From contig CANNDF010000002.1 in NCBI GenBank assembly GCA_947503305.1, forward strand, positions 124,001-188,000: a stretch of DNA of 64,000 nucleotides, in the 5' to 3' direction. Positions 33,770 to 42,662 of this stretch are shown here, one piece after another (position 1 is the stretch's first letter; each line of letters begins with the position of its first letter). Source of the stretch: an uncultured Dokdonia sp. Its GTDB lineage: Bacteria; Bacteroidota; Bacteroidia; Flavobacteriales; Flavobacteriaceae. A program made the position numbers and the translations under genes. The notes beneath the pieces are model-generated. The model saw only the letters and a list, made by a program, of their open reading frames with translations, had not been told where the DNA came from and did not search any database.

Positions 33770-34699
33770 ATGAATAAATTTTTATCTATTTTCTTAATCA
33801 GTGTCACATTTTTTAGTTGTAAAAACAACACTATTTCATATTTCGATCAAGAACCTCCTTCTACAATTCCTAAATTATTTGCGCCATCAATTGTTAATAC
33901 TGGCAATATCGAACTCAATGTAGTTTTTAATTATGACACTACAGAAATGTTCTTTTCCAGAATTGTAGACAACAGCTTTGTTATTCACAGTTCTGAATTA
34001 ATTAATGGTAAGTGGTCTGACATTAAACCCCTTAAAATGTATGACGATAACGTCTTAGTTTCAGTTGCATGTGACCCCACAATTACCAAAGATGGAAAGA
34101 CAATGTATTTTCTCGGTGTAGACCCTGAACTTTATAAAAATGATGTAACCCGTGAAGAACTTTACACGATACCACCAGACATTTATATGAGTAAAAAAGT
34201 AGAGGGTAAATGGGGGGTAGCCTCTAAAGTAGATTTTGGGGTTTCTACCAAATATTTTGAAACCTATCCTGTTGTTACAGCAGATGGAAGTTTATATTTT
34301 CGCTCAAATAGACCCAGTGATGAAGGAGGAATGAATACCTATCGTGCACAATATGTAGGAAATGAAAAATTTGAACCCCCAGTTATCATAAACACTAAGA
34401 CAGAGAAAAAGGAACTAATAACATATGTTTCACCAGACGAACAGTATGGCATTACTAATGGGCAAGGTAAATTTCAAATAACATATAATACCAATGGGGA
34501 ATGGACTAAACCCAAAGAAATACCATTAAAATATGAAAGCAACTGGCGCTATTATTGTCCGTATATGTCTTCAGACGGAAAATATTTTATCTACTCCAGA
34601 AAATATAATAACCCAGAAAAAAAAGGATGGGCAGGTGTTGAAAAAGGAGAAGTCTATTGGGTAAAGGCTGATGTACTCTTTGATGCTAAAATAGAATGA
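33770..34699 (+). CDS. WD40-like (PD40) beta-propeller lipoprotein
   Basis: From the ATG at 33770 the protein has 309 residues, with a lipoprotein signal (MNKFLSIFLISVTFFSC). It carries TolB/PD40-type repeats: PTITKDGKTMYFLG, PVVTADGSLYFRSNRPSDEGG and PYMSSDGKYFIYSRKYN. A TTG nine bases earlier is less likely. Related proteins in Bacteroidota are surface or periplasmic propellers of unknown ligand. It is the last cassette-borne gene; no matching GTTTGCTAAC end follows it. The 111 bases to rodA hold nothing I recognise. Confidence 0.8.
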   Translation: MNKFLSIFLISVTFFSCKNNTISYFDQEPPSTIPKLFAPSIVNTGNIELNVVFNYDTTEMFFSRIVDNSFVIHSSELINGKWSDIKPLKMYDDNVLVSVACDPTITKDGKTMYFLGVDPELYKNDVTREELYTIPPDIYMSKKVEGKWGVASKVDFGVSTKYFETYPVVTADGSLYFRSNRPSDEGGMNTYRAQYVGNEKFEPPVIINTKTEKKELITYVSPDEQYGITNGQGKFQITYNTNGEWTKPKEIPLKYESNWRYYCPYMSSDGKYFIYSRKYNNPEKKGWAGVEKGEVYWVKADVLFDAKIE

Positions 34700-34810
34700 A
34701 GCATTTGATAATAATTTGTATGAGTAATAGCAGTTTAAGTGATAAAACGAGCGTTTAAAAATGCAATGATCAATGCTACACTGAAACACAATTTCAAAGT
34801 AGTATCTTAC

Positions 34811-36070
34811 TTACCACTCATTGACCCTATTACCATCGAGCTTAATAAAAATAAAGAGTAATATGGTAAAGCCCCAAAACCCAGAACCCCCATAACTAAA
34901 GAAAGGTAACGGGATACCTATAGTAGGTAGTAACCCTGTTACCATCCCTATATTAACAGTAAAATGCACAAATAAAATTCCTGCGACACTATATCCATAG
35001 ATTCGGCTGAATTCATTTTTCTGCTTTTCTGAGAGTTGTATTATCCGAAGGATAAGAAGGATAAAAAGAAGGATAACAACAGCACTTCCTAAAAACCCCC
35101 ATTCTTCACCTACAGAACTGAAAATGTAGTCAGTGTCTTGTGCTGGAACAAACTTTCCAGTAGTCTGTGTCCCTTGTAAAAATCCTTGCCCTGTCCATCC
35201 TCCATTGCCTATGGCAATCTCACTCTGCCGTGTATTATATCCTATACTTTGTGTATCTGCTTCTTTTCCTAAAACAATATTAAATCGATCTCTATGACGT
35301 TGTTGAAATACATTTTCAAAAATATAGTTTACAGAAAATGTAAATAATGAACAGGCTAAGACAATACCTAGGTAAAGTAATTTAGAAGGGCGTTTTTTTC
35401 TATTTTTCAAAAATAGTAAAATCGCAATGGCGACCACTCCTAAAGCAATATATAGAGGCCCGAATAGGAGGGTTAATACAAAAAGTGTAATAACAGATGC
35501 CCCTAGAATAAGATAACCGGTAGCAATTCCTTCTCTATACAATGGGAAGAAAAAAGCAGCATATACAAGCGCACTTCCCGGATCGGGTTGGGGGATAATA
35601 ACTAGTGCAGGGATAGCTATAATAGCAAAGGCTCTTAATTGATCTCGTACTGTTTTTATATTGGTTTGTATATCACTCAAATATTTTGCCAATGCCAGTG
35701 CTGTAGCTACTTTTGCAAATTCACTGGGTTGTAATGTAAACGAACCAAACGCAAACCAACTGGTAGCCCCATTAATATTTTTACCCAGCGGGAATAAAAG
35801 AATAAGTGATATAATAGATATCACATAAATGATACTTGAAAACCGTTCAAAAAACTTAGTATCCAGAAATAGAATAAATGTAATGATAGCAAACCCTAAT
35901 GCTATCCAAATTAATTGTTTGAAATGTAGATTTTCAAGACTAAAAAAAGTATCGGCATTTGGATTGTAGGAGGCAGAATAGATACTTAACCACCCTATAC
36001 TTATAAGCGCAAGATATATTAAAATGAGGGCCCAGTCAAAACTACCTACACTACGTGATCCAGAACTCAT
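34811..36070 (-). CDS. rodA: Rod-shape SEDS glycosyltransferase RodA
   Basis: The 419-residue protein has about ten membrane helices and the SEDS signature FVPAQDTDYIFSSVGEEWGFLG plus PLPFFSYGGSG near the end. It polymerises glycan strands for side-wall peptidoglycan together with PBP2. It is the last gene of the mreBCD-mrdA-rodA operon and overlaps mrdA by four bases. Confidence 0.95.
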   Translation of the reverse strand: MSSGSRSVGSFDWALILIYLALISIGWLSIYSASYNPNADTFFSLENLHFKQLIWIALGFAIITFILFLDTKFFERFSSIIYVISIISLILLFPLGKNINGATSWFAFGSFTLQPSEFAKVATALALAKYLSDIQTNIKTVRDQLRAFAIIAIPALVIIPQPDPGSALVYAAFFFPLYREGIATGYLILGASVITLFVLTLLFGPLYIALGVVAIAILLFLKNRKKRPSKLLYLGIVLACSLFTFSVNYIFENVFQQRHRDRFNIVLGKEADTQSIGYNTRQSEIAIGNGGWTGQGFLQGTQTTGKFVPAQDTDYIFSSVGEEWGFLGSAVVILLFILLILRIIQLSEKQKNEFSRIYGYSVAGILFVHFTVNIGMVTGLLPTIGIPLPFFSYGGSGFWGFTILLFIFIKLDGNRVNEW

Positions 36071-37983
36071 AAATCTTGATTTTCTTCGGCCAAGAATTTA
36101 GCACTGATTTTTTTTCCATCATTGATAGGGAATGGTTTTCCCTCCAAGGGTTTTTTATACTCATCTTCAAGGCTATGAGTAAGCACCCATGTTTCTAAAT
36201 CTTTGCGAGTTACTTCTCCTTTAAGATATTTTTCTATCATGATAGACGCAATACGCCCCCCAAACCGAGAACCCCAATATCCATTTTCTACAAAAACAGC
36301 AATGGCTATTTTAGGATCGTCTTTGGGAGCAAATGCGACAAAAACTGAATGGTCTGTTAACTGAGTCGTCGTACCATTAATCTTTGTATAATTTTCTGCA
36401 GTACCTGTTTTACCACAAATGTCTATTCCAGGGATTTTTAAAAAATTGGCAGTACCATAGTTATACACATCATTTAGTCCTTGAACTACAGGTTCAAAAT
36501 ATGCAGGATCTATTGTTGTAATATGCTTTTCTCGATATTTACTATAAATCGTATCTGTTTCTGAGATACTCTTAATAATATGGGGTTTGTAAAACCACCC
36601 TCTATTGGCAATAGCAGCAGTAAAATTTACCATTTGCATAGGTGTCATCAATACTTCTCCTTGCCCTATCGCATTCGAAATAGTAGCTGTTGTACCCCAT
36701 CGATATTTAGGGTAGTTATAGGTTCTGTTGTAATACGTTGAACTAGGAACCAATCCTTTTCTTCCAATGGGTAAGTCATATCCCATAAAATTTCCTAATC
36801 CAAAACTTTCTAAGTGTTTTTTCCAAACTTCTATTCCTTCTTGAGGCGTGTCGTATTTGTCAATAGTATTACGATATACAGTGGCGAAGTAGCTATTGCA
36901 AGAATGTGCAATACCACTTATCAATTGTACAGGACTTTTGTGATGATGACAACCTAAAGGTTTTTTCCCTCCATATCTATAGCCACCATTACAGTATACT
37001 TTATCATTTAAATTTACGACTCCTTCTTGCAGTCCGATAAGGGATGTAAGGGCTTTGAATGGGGATCCTGGAGGATATTCACCTTGTAATACCCGATCAA
37101 AAAGAGGCTTGGCGATAGAGTCGGCATCCAGTTGTGTATAGTTTTTTGAGCGTTCTCTCCCTACTAATAATGCGGGGTCATAATTGGGAGCTGCAACAAG
37201 AGCCAGTATTTCCCCCGTAGCAGGTTCAATAGCTACAATACCTCCACGCTTATTTATCATAAGTTCTTCCCCATACTTTTGAAGGGTAGCGTCTATAGTG
37301 AGCTGGATATTTTTTCCTTCTTCAGGTTCTATATCAAGAATACCATCTTTATAAGGGCCTATGACTCTATTAAATCTATCTTTCTGGAGATATTTTACTC
37401 CTTTTTTACCGCGTAAAACTTCCTCATACTGTTGTTCAACACCTTGCCTTCCAATAAGGTCTCCCATTTTATAATATTCATCTCTCTTGATGATTCCTTG
37501 GTTTACCTCCTGAATATACCCTAGGAAATTGGCTCCAAAATCTATTTGATAATCTCGTAATGATCGTTTCTGTATAAAGAAACCTTCATATTTACGCATT
37601 TGTTCTCCTAGGTATGCATATTCTCCTTGTGACATCGTAGGAACGATTACAGAAGGCAGTCTAGGAGAATAGACACGAGCTCGTTTAAGTTCTTTTTTTA
37701 GTTTTTCTGGTGTGATCGAAAGGAGATTACACAGTGCTAGGGTATCAAACGGTTTTACTTCTCTAGGGATAACCATTAAGTCATATGATGGTTGGTTTGA
37801 AACAAGTAAATTGCGATTGCGGTCGTAAATGCGGCCCCGTTGAGGAATATCGTATTCTGCTTTAATAGCATTGTTTTCTGATAATGCAGATGCCGAGGTG
37901 TCATAAATTTGGAGATAGAAGAGTCTCCCTATAAATAATAGGCCAGTGCTAAGTACTATTGTAAGGAGTAGTAGTTTTCTCAT
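36067..37983 (-). CDS. mrdA: Penicillin-binding protein 2 (transpeptidase)
   Basis: The 638-residue protein has one N-terminal membrane helix, the class B PBP dimerisation domain and a transpeptidase domain. The active-site serine is in YPPGSPFKAL (SxxK), the second motif is SCNSYFA (SxN) and the third CGKTGTAEN (KTG). It cross-links peptidoglycan with RodA during cell elongation. It overlaps both mreD and rodA by four bases. Confidence 0.95.
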   Translation of the reverse strand: MRKLLLLTIVLSTGLLFIGRLFYLQIYDTSASALSENNAIKAEYDIPQRGRIYDRNRNLLVSNQPSYDLMVIPREVKPFDTLALCNLLSITPEKLKKELKRARVYSPRLPSVIVPTMSQGEYAYLGEQMRKYEGFFIQKRSLRDYQIDFGANFLGYIQEVNQGIIKRDEYYKMGDLIGRQGVEQQYEEVLRGKKGVKYLQKDRFNRVIGPYKDGILDIEPEEGKNIQLTIDATLQKYGEELMINKRGGIVAIEPATGEILALVAAPNYDPALLVGRERSKNYTQLDADSIAKPLFDRVLQGEYPPGSPFKALTSLIGLQEGVVNLNDKVYCNGGYRYGGKKPLGCHHHKSPVQLISGIAHSCNSYFATVYRNTIDKYDTPQEGIEVWKKHLESFGLGNFMGYDLPIGRKGLVPSSTYYNRTYNYPKYRWGTTATISNAIGQGEVLMTPMQMVNFTAAIANRGWFYKPHIIKSISETDTIYSKYREKHITTIDPAYFEPVVQGLNDVYNYGTANFLKIPGIDICGKTGTAENYTKINGTTTQLTDHSVFVAFAPKDDPKIAIAVFVENGYWGSRFGGRIASIMIEKYLKGEVTRKDLETWVLTHSLEDEYKKPLEGKPFPINDGKKISAKFLAEENQDL

Positions 37984-38486
37984 TCTTTGTGCCTGCTGAA
38001 AAGGATATTAAATGCTAGACATAATATACTCGTAAGTATACCAGTAAACAACGTTTTTTTTAAGATGTAAAGTATGTTTGCGATGTTAAAAACTTCTAAA
38101 GAGAATAAGATTAAATGATGGAGTAGAACAAGAGTTAAAATATAGATACTTCGTTCATATATACTAATCTTAGGCAGTTTAATAGCATTGTACTCGTAGC
38201 TTACCCCAAACGTGAATTGAAGCACAATGGGTCTTGCATAGGCCAAAACGAGACATGCTGCCGCATGTATTCCTCCACTGTTATTAAACATGTCCATAGT
38301 AAGACCTGTTAAAAAAGCAATACATAAGTAAAGAGATCTATTTGCGGTAAAGGGAAATACTAATAAAAATAATACATAGGGATAGGGATTAATATACCCC
38401 ATAAAATCGATATTATTAAAGACTAATAATTGTGCGAGTAATAAACTCAAAAACCGAACACTATTTAGAACAATGCTATTCTTCAT
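37980..38486 (-). CDS. mreD: Rod-shape protein MreD
   Basis: A 168-residue membrane protein with about five helices. The sequence itself is weakly conserved; position between mreC and mrdA, with overlaps of 11 and 4 bases, identifies it. Confidence 0.85.
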   Translation of the reverse strand: MKNSIVLNSVRFLSLLLAQLLVFNNIDFMGYINPYPYVLFLLVFPFTANRSLYLCIAFLTGLTMDMFNNSGGIHAAACLVLAYARPIVLQFTFGVSYEYNAIKLPKISIYERSIYILTLVLLHHLILFSLEVFNIANILYILKKTLFTGILTSILCLAFNILFSRHKE

Positions 38487-39309
38487 TTATAGTAGCATTT
38501 TCTAATTCTTGAATCTCATTTTTATCTCTATTTTCAATAACATAGGTATGGCCAAGATTTGTCATGTCATTGAATAAACGTATAGAAAGTGTGTAAAAAT
38601 TTTTGCTACTATCTAGTTCAAAATTTTCAATAGAACCTATTAGAACTCCTTTAGGAAAAATAGCAGAGTTACCACTGGTTTCTATGGTATCACCTACTTT
38701 AACAGGAGCTTGCTCCTGCATATCAACTACCTGGACGATATTAGGATCTAAGCCATCCCATTTTAAGGTACCAAAATGATCAGATGTACGTAACTTTGCA
38801 CTAGTCTGAAAATTAGTGTTGAGTATAGAAAATACGGTACTGTATTTTGAGGATGTATTTTCAATAATACCTACAATACCATTACTGGTAATAACGCCCA
38901 TATCTTTTTTTATAAGATTTCGTTCTCCTCCTAAAAGCGTTATAAAATTATCTGATTTGCTATAGGAATTATTAATAACTCTTGCAGGGATGTAATTGTA
39001 CTGTGATACCGTATCGATGGTTTGCCCATACGATAGTGCATCTTCAAATTGAGTTGATGATGATGATTTTATTTCGCGTAAGCGGGCATTTTCTTCAAGT
39101 AATTGTTGATTATAGGTTTTGAGATTAAAATAATCCTGAATACTGCTTAAAGATTCATAAAGCCCTCCAGATAGAAAATTTGCCGAGTTAATAAATTTAC
39201 TACGATGGTAAGAATGTGATTGAATGGTAAATACAAGAGACAGAAATAACAAGAAAGCAAACAGCAAGAAGTTTTTATTTCTAATAAGAAAGTTAATAAT
39301 CTGCTGCAT
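38476..39309 (-). CDS. mreC: Rod-shape protein MreC
   Basis: A 277-residue protein with one N-terminal helix, a coiled-coil region (YNQQLLEENARLREIKSS) and a two-barrel periplasmic part (VITSNGIVGIIENTSSKYSTV). It links MreB to the elongation machinery. It starts 12 bases after mreB. Confidence 0.92.
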   Translation of the reverse strand: MQQIINFLIRNKNFLLFAFLLFLSLVFTIQSHSYHRSKFINSANFLSGGLYESLSSIQDYFNLKTYNQQLLEENARLREIKSSSSTQFEDALSYGQTIDTVSQYNYIPARVINNSYSKSDNFITLLGGERNLIKKDMGVITSNGIVGIIENTSSKYSTVFSILNTNFQTSAKLRTSDHFGTLKWDGLDPNIVQVVDMQEQAPVKVGDTIETSGNSAIFPKGVLIGSIENFELDSSKNFYTLSIRLFNDMTNLGHTYVIENRDKNEIQELENATINEE

Positions 39310-39321
39310 GGCTTATGCTAC

Positions 39322-40350
39322 TTATTTAATGAGAACGCTCTTGTACTTTGCTATATTTTTCAGACAAATACCGGTACCTCTAACTACAGCTCTCAAAGGA
39401 TCTTCGGCAATATATACAGGAAGATCTGTTTTTTGAGAGAGTCTTTTATCAAGCCCGCGTAACATAGATCCTCCCCCTGCAAGATAAATTCCTGTGTTAT
39501 AAATATCTGCAGCGAGTTCTGGAGGAGTTTGTGATAATGTCTCCATAACGGCATCTTCTATTCGAAGGATAGATTTGTCTAAAGCTTTTGCAATTTCTCT
39601 ATAGGATATTTGCACCTGTTTTGGTTTTCCAGTGAGTAGATCACGTCCCTGTACGCTCATTTCTTCTGGTGGGACTTCTAGATCTTCTGTTGCTGCTCCA
39701 ATTTGAATTTTTATTTTTTCTGCACTGCGCTCTCCTACATATAGATTATGCTGAGTGCGCATGTAGTAAATAATATCATTTGTAAATACATCTCCAGCAA
39801 TTTTTACAGATTTATCGCATACAATACCTCCTAATGCAATGACTGCGATTTCTGTAGTACCTCCTCCTATATCTACAATCATATTTCCTTTAGGTTGCAT
39901 AATATCTACACCTATTCCGATCGCAGCAGCCATAGGCTCGTGAATTAAGTGTACTTCTTTCCCATTTACACGCTCTGCACTTTCTTTTACAGCTCGCATC
40001 TCTACTTCGGTAATTCCTGAAGGAATACAAATAACCATTCTAAGAGCTGGTGCAAATAACTTCTTTTTAAGAGCAGGAATTTCTTTAATGAACATACTAA
40101 TCATTTGCTCACTTGCATCAAAATCTGCAATAACTCCATCCTTAAGAGGACGAATAGTTTTTATATTTTCATGTGTTTTCCCCTGCATTTGCGCCGCTTC
40201 TTTTCCAGCTGCGATTATTTTTTTTGTGGTACGATCACGGGCAACAATAGACGGGCTATCTACAACTACTTTATCATTGTGAATAATCAGGGTATTTGCG
40301 GTCCCGAGGTCGATCGCAATATCTTCAGTTAGGAAATCAAAAAATCCCAT
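39322..40350 (-). CDS. mreB: Actin-like rod-shape protein MreB
   Basis: The 342-residue protein begins MGFFDFLTEDIAIDLGTANT, with the phosphate-1 loop; it also has VDIGGGTTEIAVI (phosphate 2) and IYLAGGGSMLRGLDKR (adenosine motif). It forms membrane-bound filaments that organise side-wall synthesis. First gene of the five-gene operon; a palindrome variant (40426) lies 76 bases upstream of its start. Confidence 0.96.
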   Translation of the reverse strand: MGFFDFLTEDIAIDLGTANTLIIHNDKVVVDSPSIVARDRTTKKIIAAGKEAAQMQGKTHENIKTIRPLKDGVIADFDASEQMISMFIKEIPALKKKLFAPALRMVICIPSGITEVEMRAVKESAERVNGKEVHLIHEPMAAAIGIGVDIMQPKGNMIVDIGGGTTEIAVIALGGIVCDKSVKIAGDVFTNDIIYYMRTQHNLYVGERSAEKIKIQIGAATEDLEVPPEEMSVQGRDLLTGKPKQVQISYREIAKALDKSILRIEDAVMETLSQTPPELAADIYNTGIYLAGGGSMLRGLDKRLSQKTDLPVYIAEDPLRAVVRGTGICLKNIAKYKSVLIK

Positions 40351-40425
40351 AGGGCGGAAAGGGGTGTTAAGTTTATTTCGGTTTTGTCGTATTCTCTAAA
40401 TGTACAAATAATATTGTGTTTATTA

Positions 40426-40441
40426 CGCTTTCGCGAAAAGC
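40426..40441. repeat. Palindrome variant upstream of mreB
   Basis: CGCTTTCGCGAAAAGC, imperfect, with the core TTTCGCGAAA intact. It lies between mreB and the lipoprotein gene. Confidence 0.75.
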
Positions 40442-40450
40442 TGTAAATTT

Positions 40451-40930
40451 CTATCTTGAATATGTTATTGTAGCATTTACTGCACCATTATCGGTAAAAA
40501 CTTCTTGTACGAAAATTATATTTCCATCATTGATTTGAAATGATATTGTTTCAGGATCTCCATTAAAATCTGTAGTGGTGAAAATTAAACCAGTATTATT
40601 AGATGTGTAAGAGCCTTGATCATCTGGGTTTGTAACACATTGAGCAATGACCTCATTTCCATTGTTAAAAACATCTAGAAATGTCTCTCTATAACTCATT
40701 GTTTCTTCTTGAATAATTATAAGTCCGTTACAGTTGAATACATTTGTAACATCTACAGGGTCTAGAGTGCCATCACCGTTTGTGTCAATTTGTTCTGAGG
40801 TTATAATAGACTCTATAGTATAAGTTCCAATGAGATTATTACTTGAATTTTCATTACCTCCTTCGTCATCAGAAGAGCAAGAAAAAGTAAATAAAGAGGT
40901 AATAGCAATAAGTAGATTGATTTTTTTCAT
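40451..40930 (-). CDS. Lipocalin-like small lipoprotein
   Basis: A 159-residue protein with a lipoprotein signal (LFTFSCSSDDEGG) and a beta-rich domain with the pattern GTYTIESIITSEQIDTNGDG and SYTSNNTGLIFTTTDFNGD. This fits the lipocalin-like DUFs common in flavobacteria, which are anchored to the outer membrane. Function unknown. It lies between purH and mreB on the same strand, flanked on both sides by palindrome variants. Confidence 0.75.
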   Translation of the reverse strand: MKKINLLIAITSLFTFSCSSDDEGGNENSSNNLIGTYTIESIITSEQIDTNGDGTLDPVDVTNVFNCNGLIIIQEETMSYRETFLDVFNNGNEVIAQCVTNPDDQGSYTSNNTGLIFTTTDFNGDPETISFQINDGNIIFVQEVFTDNGAVNATITYSR

Positions 40931-40962
40931 AAGTTTTATTGTATTGTTAATTTAATTGAGGT

Positions 40963-40977
40963 GCTTTTCGCGAAAGC
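40963..40977. repeat. Palindrome variant upstream of the lipocalin-like gene
   Basis: GCTTTTCGCGAAAGC, one extra base relative to the perfect form. It lies 33 bases upstream of the lipoprotein start and just after the purH stop. Confidence 0.75.
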
Positions 40978-40987
40978 ATATTTACTA

Positions 40988-42520
40988 TTAATGTTTAAAA
41001 TGGCGAGTCCCCGTCATTACCATAGACATATTATTTGCATTGCAATAATCAATAGTCAATTGATCTTTAATAGATCCTCCTGGTTGAATTACGGCTGTGA
41101 TTCCGGCATTATCTGCAATCTCAACACAATCAGGAAAAGGGAAAAATGCATCACTTGCCATAACAGCACCTGTAAGATCAAATTTAAAACTAGTAGCCTT
41201 CTCTATAGACTGGCGCAAGGCATCTACACGTGATGTTTGTCCTGTTCCACTAGCGCAAAGCTGTTTGTTCTTTGCAAGTACAATTGTATTTGACTTGGTG
41301 TGTTTACAAATTTTAGATGCAAATAATAAATCTTCTAACTCTTGTTCTGAAGGATTATTGTTTGTAGCGTTTGTTAAATCTGCAATAGTATCTGTTTTTG
41401 CATCTCTTTCCTGAACCAATGCACCATTAAGACATGTACGAACAGTTGTTTCGGGAAGTGTGACTTCTTTTTGAATAAGTATAATTCTATTCTTTTTCCC
41501 TTTAAGTATTTCTAATGCATCATCACTATATGAAGGGGCAATAACAACTTCACAAAACAATGTATGTATCTTCTCTGCAGTTGCCTTATCTATTTCTCCA
41601 TTTGCGATTAAGATACCTCCAAATGCCGATACAGGATCCCCTGCTAATGCATCTACATAGGCTTGATGCATAGTATCTCTTTGTGCTAGTCCACATGCAT
41701 TATTATGTTTTAAAATGGCAAAGGTAGGAGCATCCCCTACAAACTCACTCATTAAATTGACTGCTGCATCTACATCAAGAAGATTATTATAGGATAATTC
41801 TTTGCCGTGTAGCTTGTCAAAAACAGCATTAAAATCCCCAAAAAAGAATCCTTTTTGATGAGGGTTTTCTCCATAACGCAATACTTGACCTTTATGCTCA
41901 CTTATTTTTAAAGCGGGAAGGCTGTGATCTGCATTAAAGTAATTAAAAATAGCAGTGTCATAATGAGAAGAAACTCCAAACGATTTTGCAGCAAATCTTT
42001 TACGATCTGCAAGTGTAGTTGTTCCATCTCCATCGGTGATAAGCTGTAATACCTCAGCATAATCATCTACAGAAGAAACACATAATGTGTCTTTGAAGTT
42101 TTTTGCAGCGGCACGTATTAAAGAGATACCTCCGATATCTATTTTTTCAATAATATCTTGTTCAGAAGCACCCGATGCTACCGTTTTTTCAAATGGGTAT
42201 AAATCTACAATAACGATATCTAGTTGTGGAATTTCATATTCAGACATTTCAGCAACGTCTCCATCATGATCCTGTCTATTTAATATTCCTCCAAAGACTT
42301 TTGGGTGTAAAGTTTTGACACGGCCTCCTAATATAGAAGGGTATGAAGTGATATCTTCAACAGGAACGACGGGTATTCCAAGATCATTAATAAATTTTTG
42401 AGTTCCTCCTGTCGAATATAAGGTTACTCCTAGGTCGTGAAGCTTTTGAACTAAAGGGGCTAACCCTTCTTTGCTAAAAACAGAAACTAAAGCTGCACTC
42501 GCTTTTTTTACGTCGCTCAT
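40988..42520 (-). CDS. purH: Bifunctional AICAR formyltransferase/IMP cyclohydrolase
   Basis: The 510-residue protein has the N-terminal IMP cyclohydrolase domain (ALVSVFSKEGLAPLVQKLHDLG; STGGTQKF) and the C-terminal AICAR transformylase domain (RYGENPHQKG; KHNNACGLA). It makes the last two steps to IMP in purine synthesis. Single gene with its own upstream region. Confidence 0.96.
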   Translation of the reverse strand: MSDVKKASAALVSVFSKEGLAPLVQKLHDLGVTLYSTGGTQKFINDLGIPVVPVEDITSYPSILGGRVKTLHPKVFGGILNRQDHDGDVAEMSEYEIPQLDIVIVDLYPFEKTVASGASEQDIIEKIDIGGISLIRAAAKNFKDTLCVSSVDDYAEVLQLITDGDGTTTLADRKRFAAKSFGVSSHYDTAIFNYFNADHSLPALKISEHKGQVLRYGENPHQKGFFFGDFNAVFDKLHGKELSYNNLLDVDAAVNLMSEFVGDAPTFAILKHNNACGLAQRDTMHQAYVDALAGDPVSAFGGILIANGEIDKATAEKIHTLFCEVVIAPSYSDDALEILKGKKNRIILIQKEVTLPETTVRTCLNGALVQERDAKTDTIADLTNATNNNPSEQELEDLLFASKICKHTKSNTIVLAKNKQLCASGTGQTSRVDALRQSIEKATSFKFDLTGAVMASDAFFPFPDCVEIADNAGITAVIQPGGSIKDQLTIDYCNANNMSMVMTGTRHFKH

Positions 42521-42552
42521 TGTAGAAATTTTATGTGTTTTTGGATATCTCG

Positions 42553-42560
42553 CAAAAATA
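42553..42560 (-). promoter_or_regulatory. Possible -7 box of purH
   Basis: On the minus strand TATTTTTG fits TAnnTTTG, 33 bases upstream of the purH start. No good -33 TTTG. Confidence 0.4.
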
Positions 42561-42662
42561 GCAATTTAAGCCTTTAAAAGAAGGAGATTGTTAAGATAAA
42601 TTTGGGACTTTTATAGAGGTGTTATTCAGAGAGGTATATTATCTTTATTTTTTACCGAAACT

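Larger units (their letters stand above)
23548..34740 (+). mobile_element. Integron-like gene-cassette array without visible recombinase
   Basis: Five complete sites of about 137 bp (161 in one that carries an insertion) and one truncated site separate gene units, nearly all oriented on the plus strand. Cassettes 1-4 begin with GTTGTGCATA, GTTGTGTGTA, GTTGGGCGTA and GTTGTATGC and end with their exact reverse complements before the next site. This is the signature of units that excise as circles by recombination at a GTT. The sites fold as long imperfect hairpins. Cassettes 5-7 have lost matching ends. No tyrosine recombinase lies in the window, so this is comparable to a cluster of attC sites lacking an integrase. 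The right edge is not sharply defined. Confidence 0.8.

Noticed and set aside
23548-34740. Insertion sequences or a prophage as the source of the island
   Set aside because: No transposase, integrase or phage structural gene can be seen, and the boundaries follow the GTT/AAC cassette rule.
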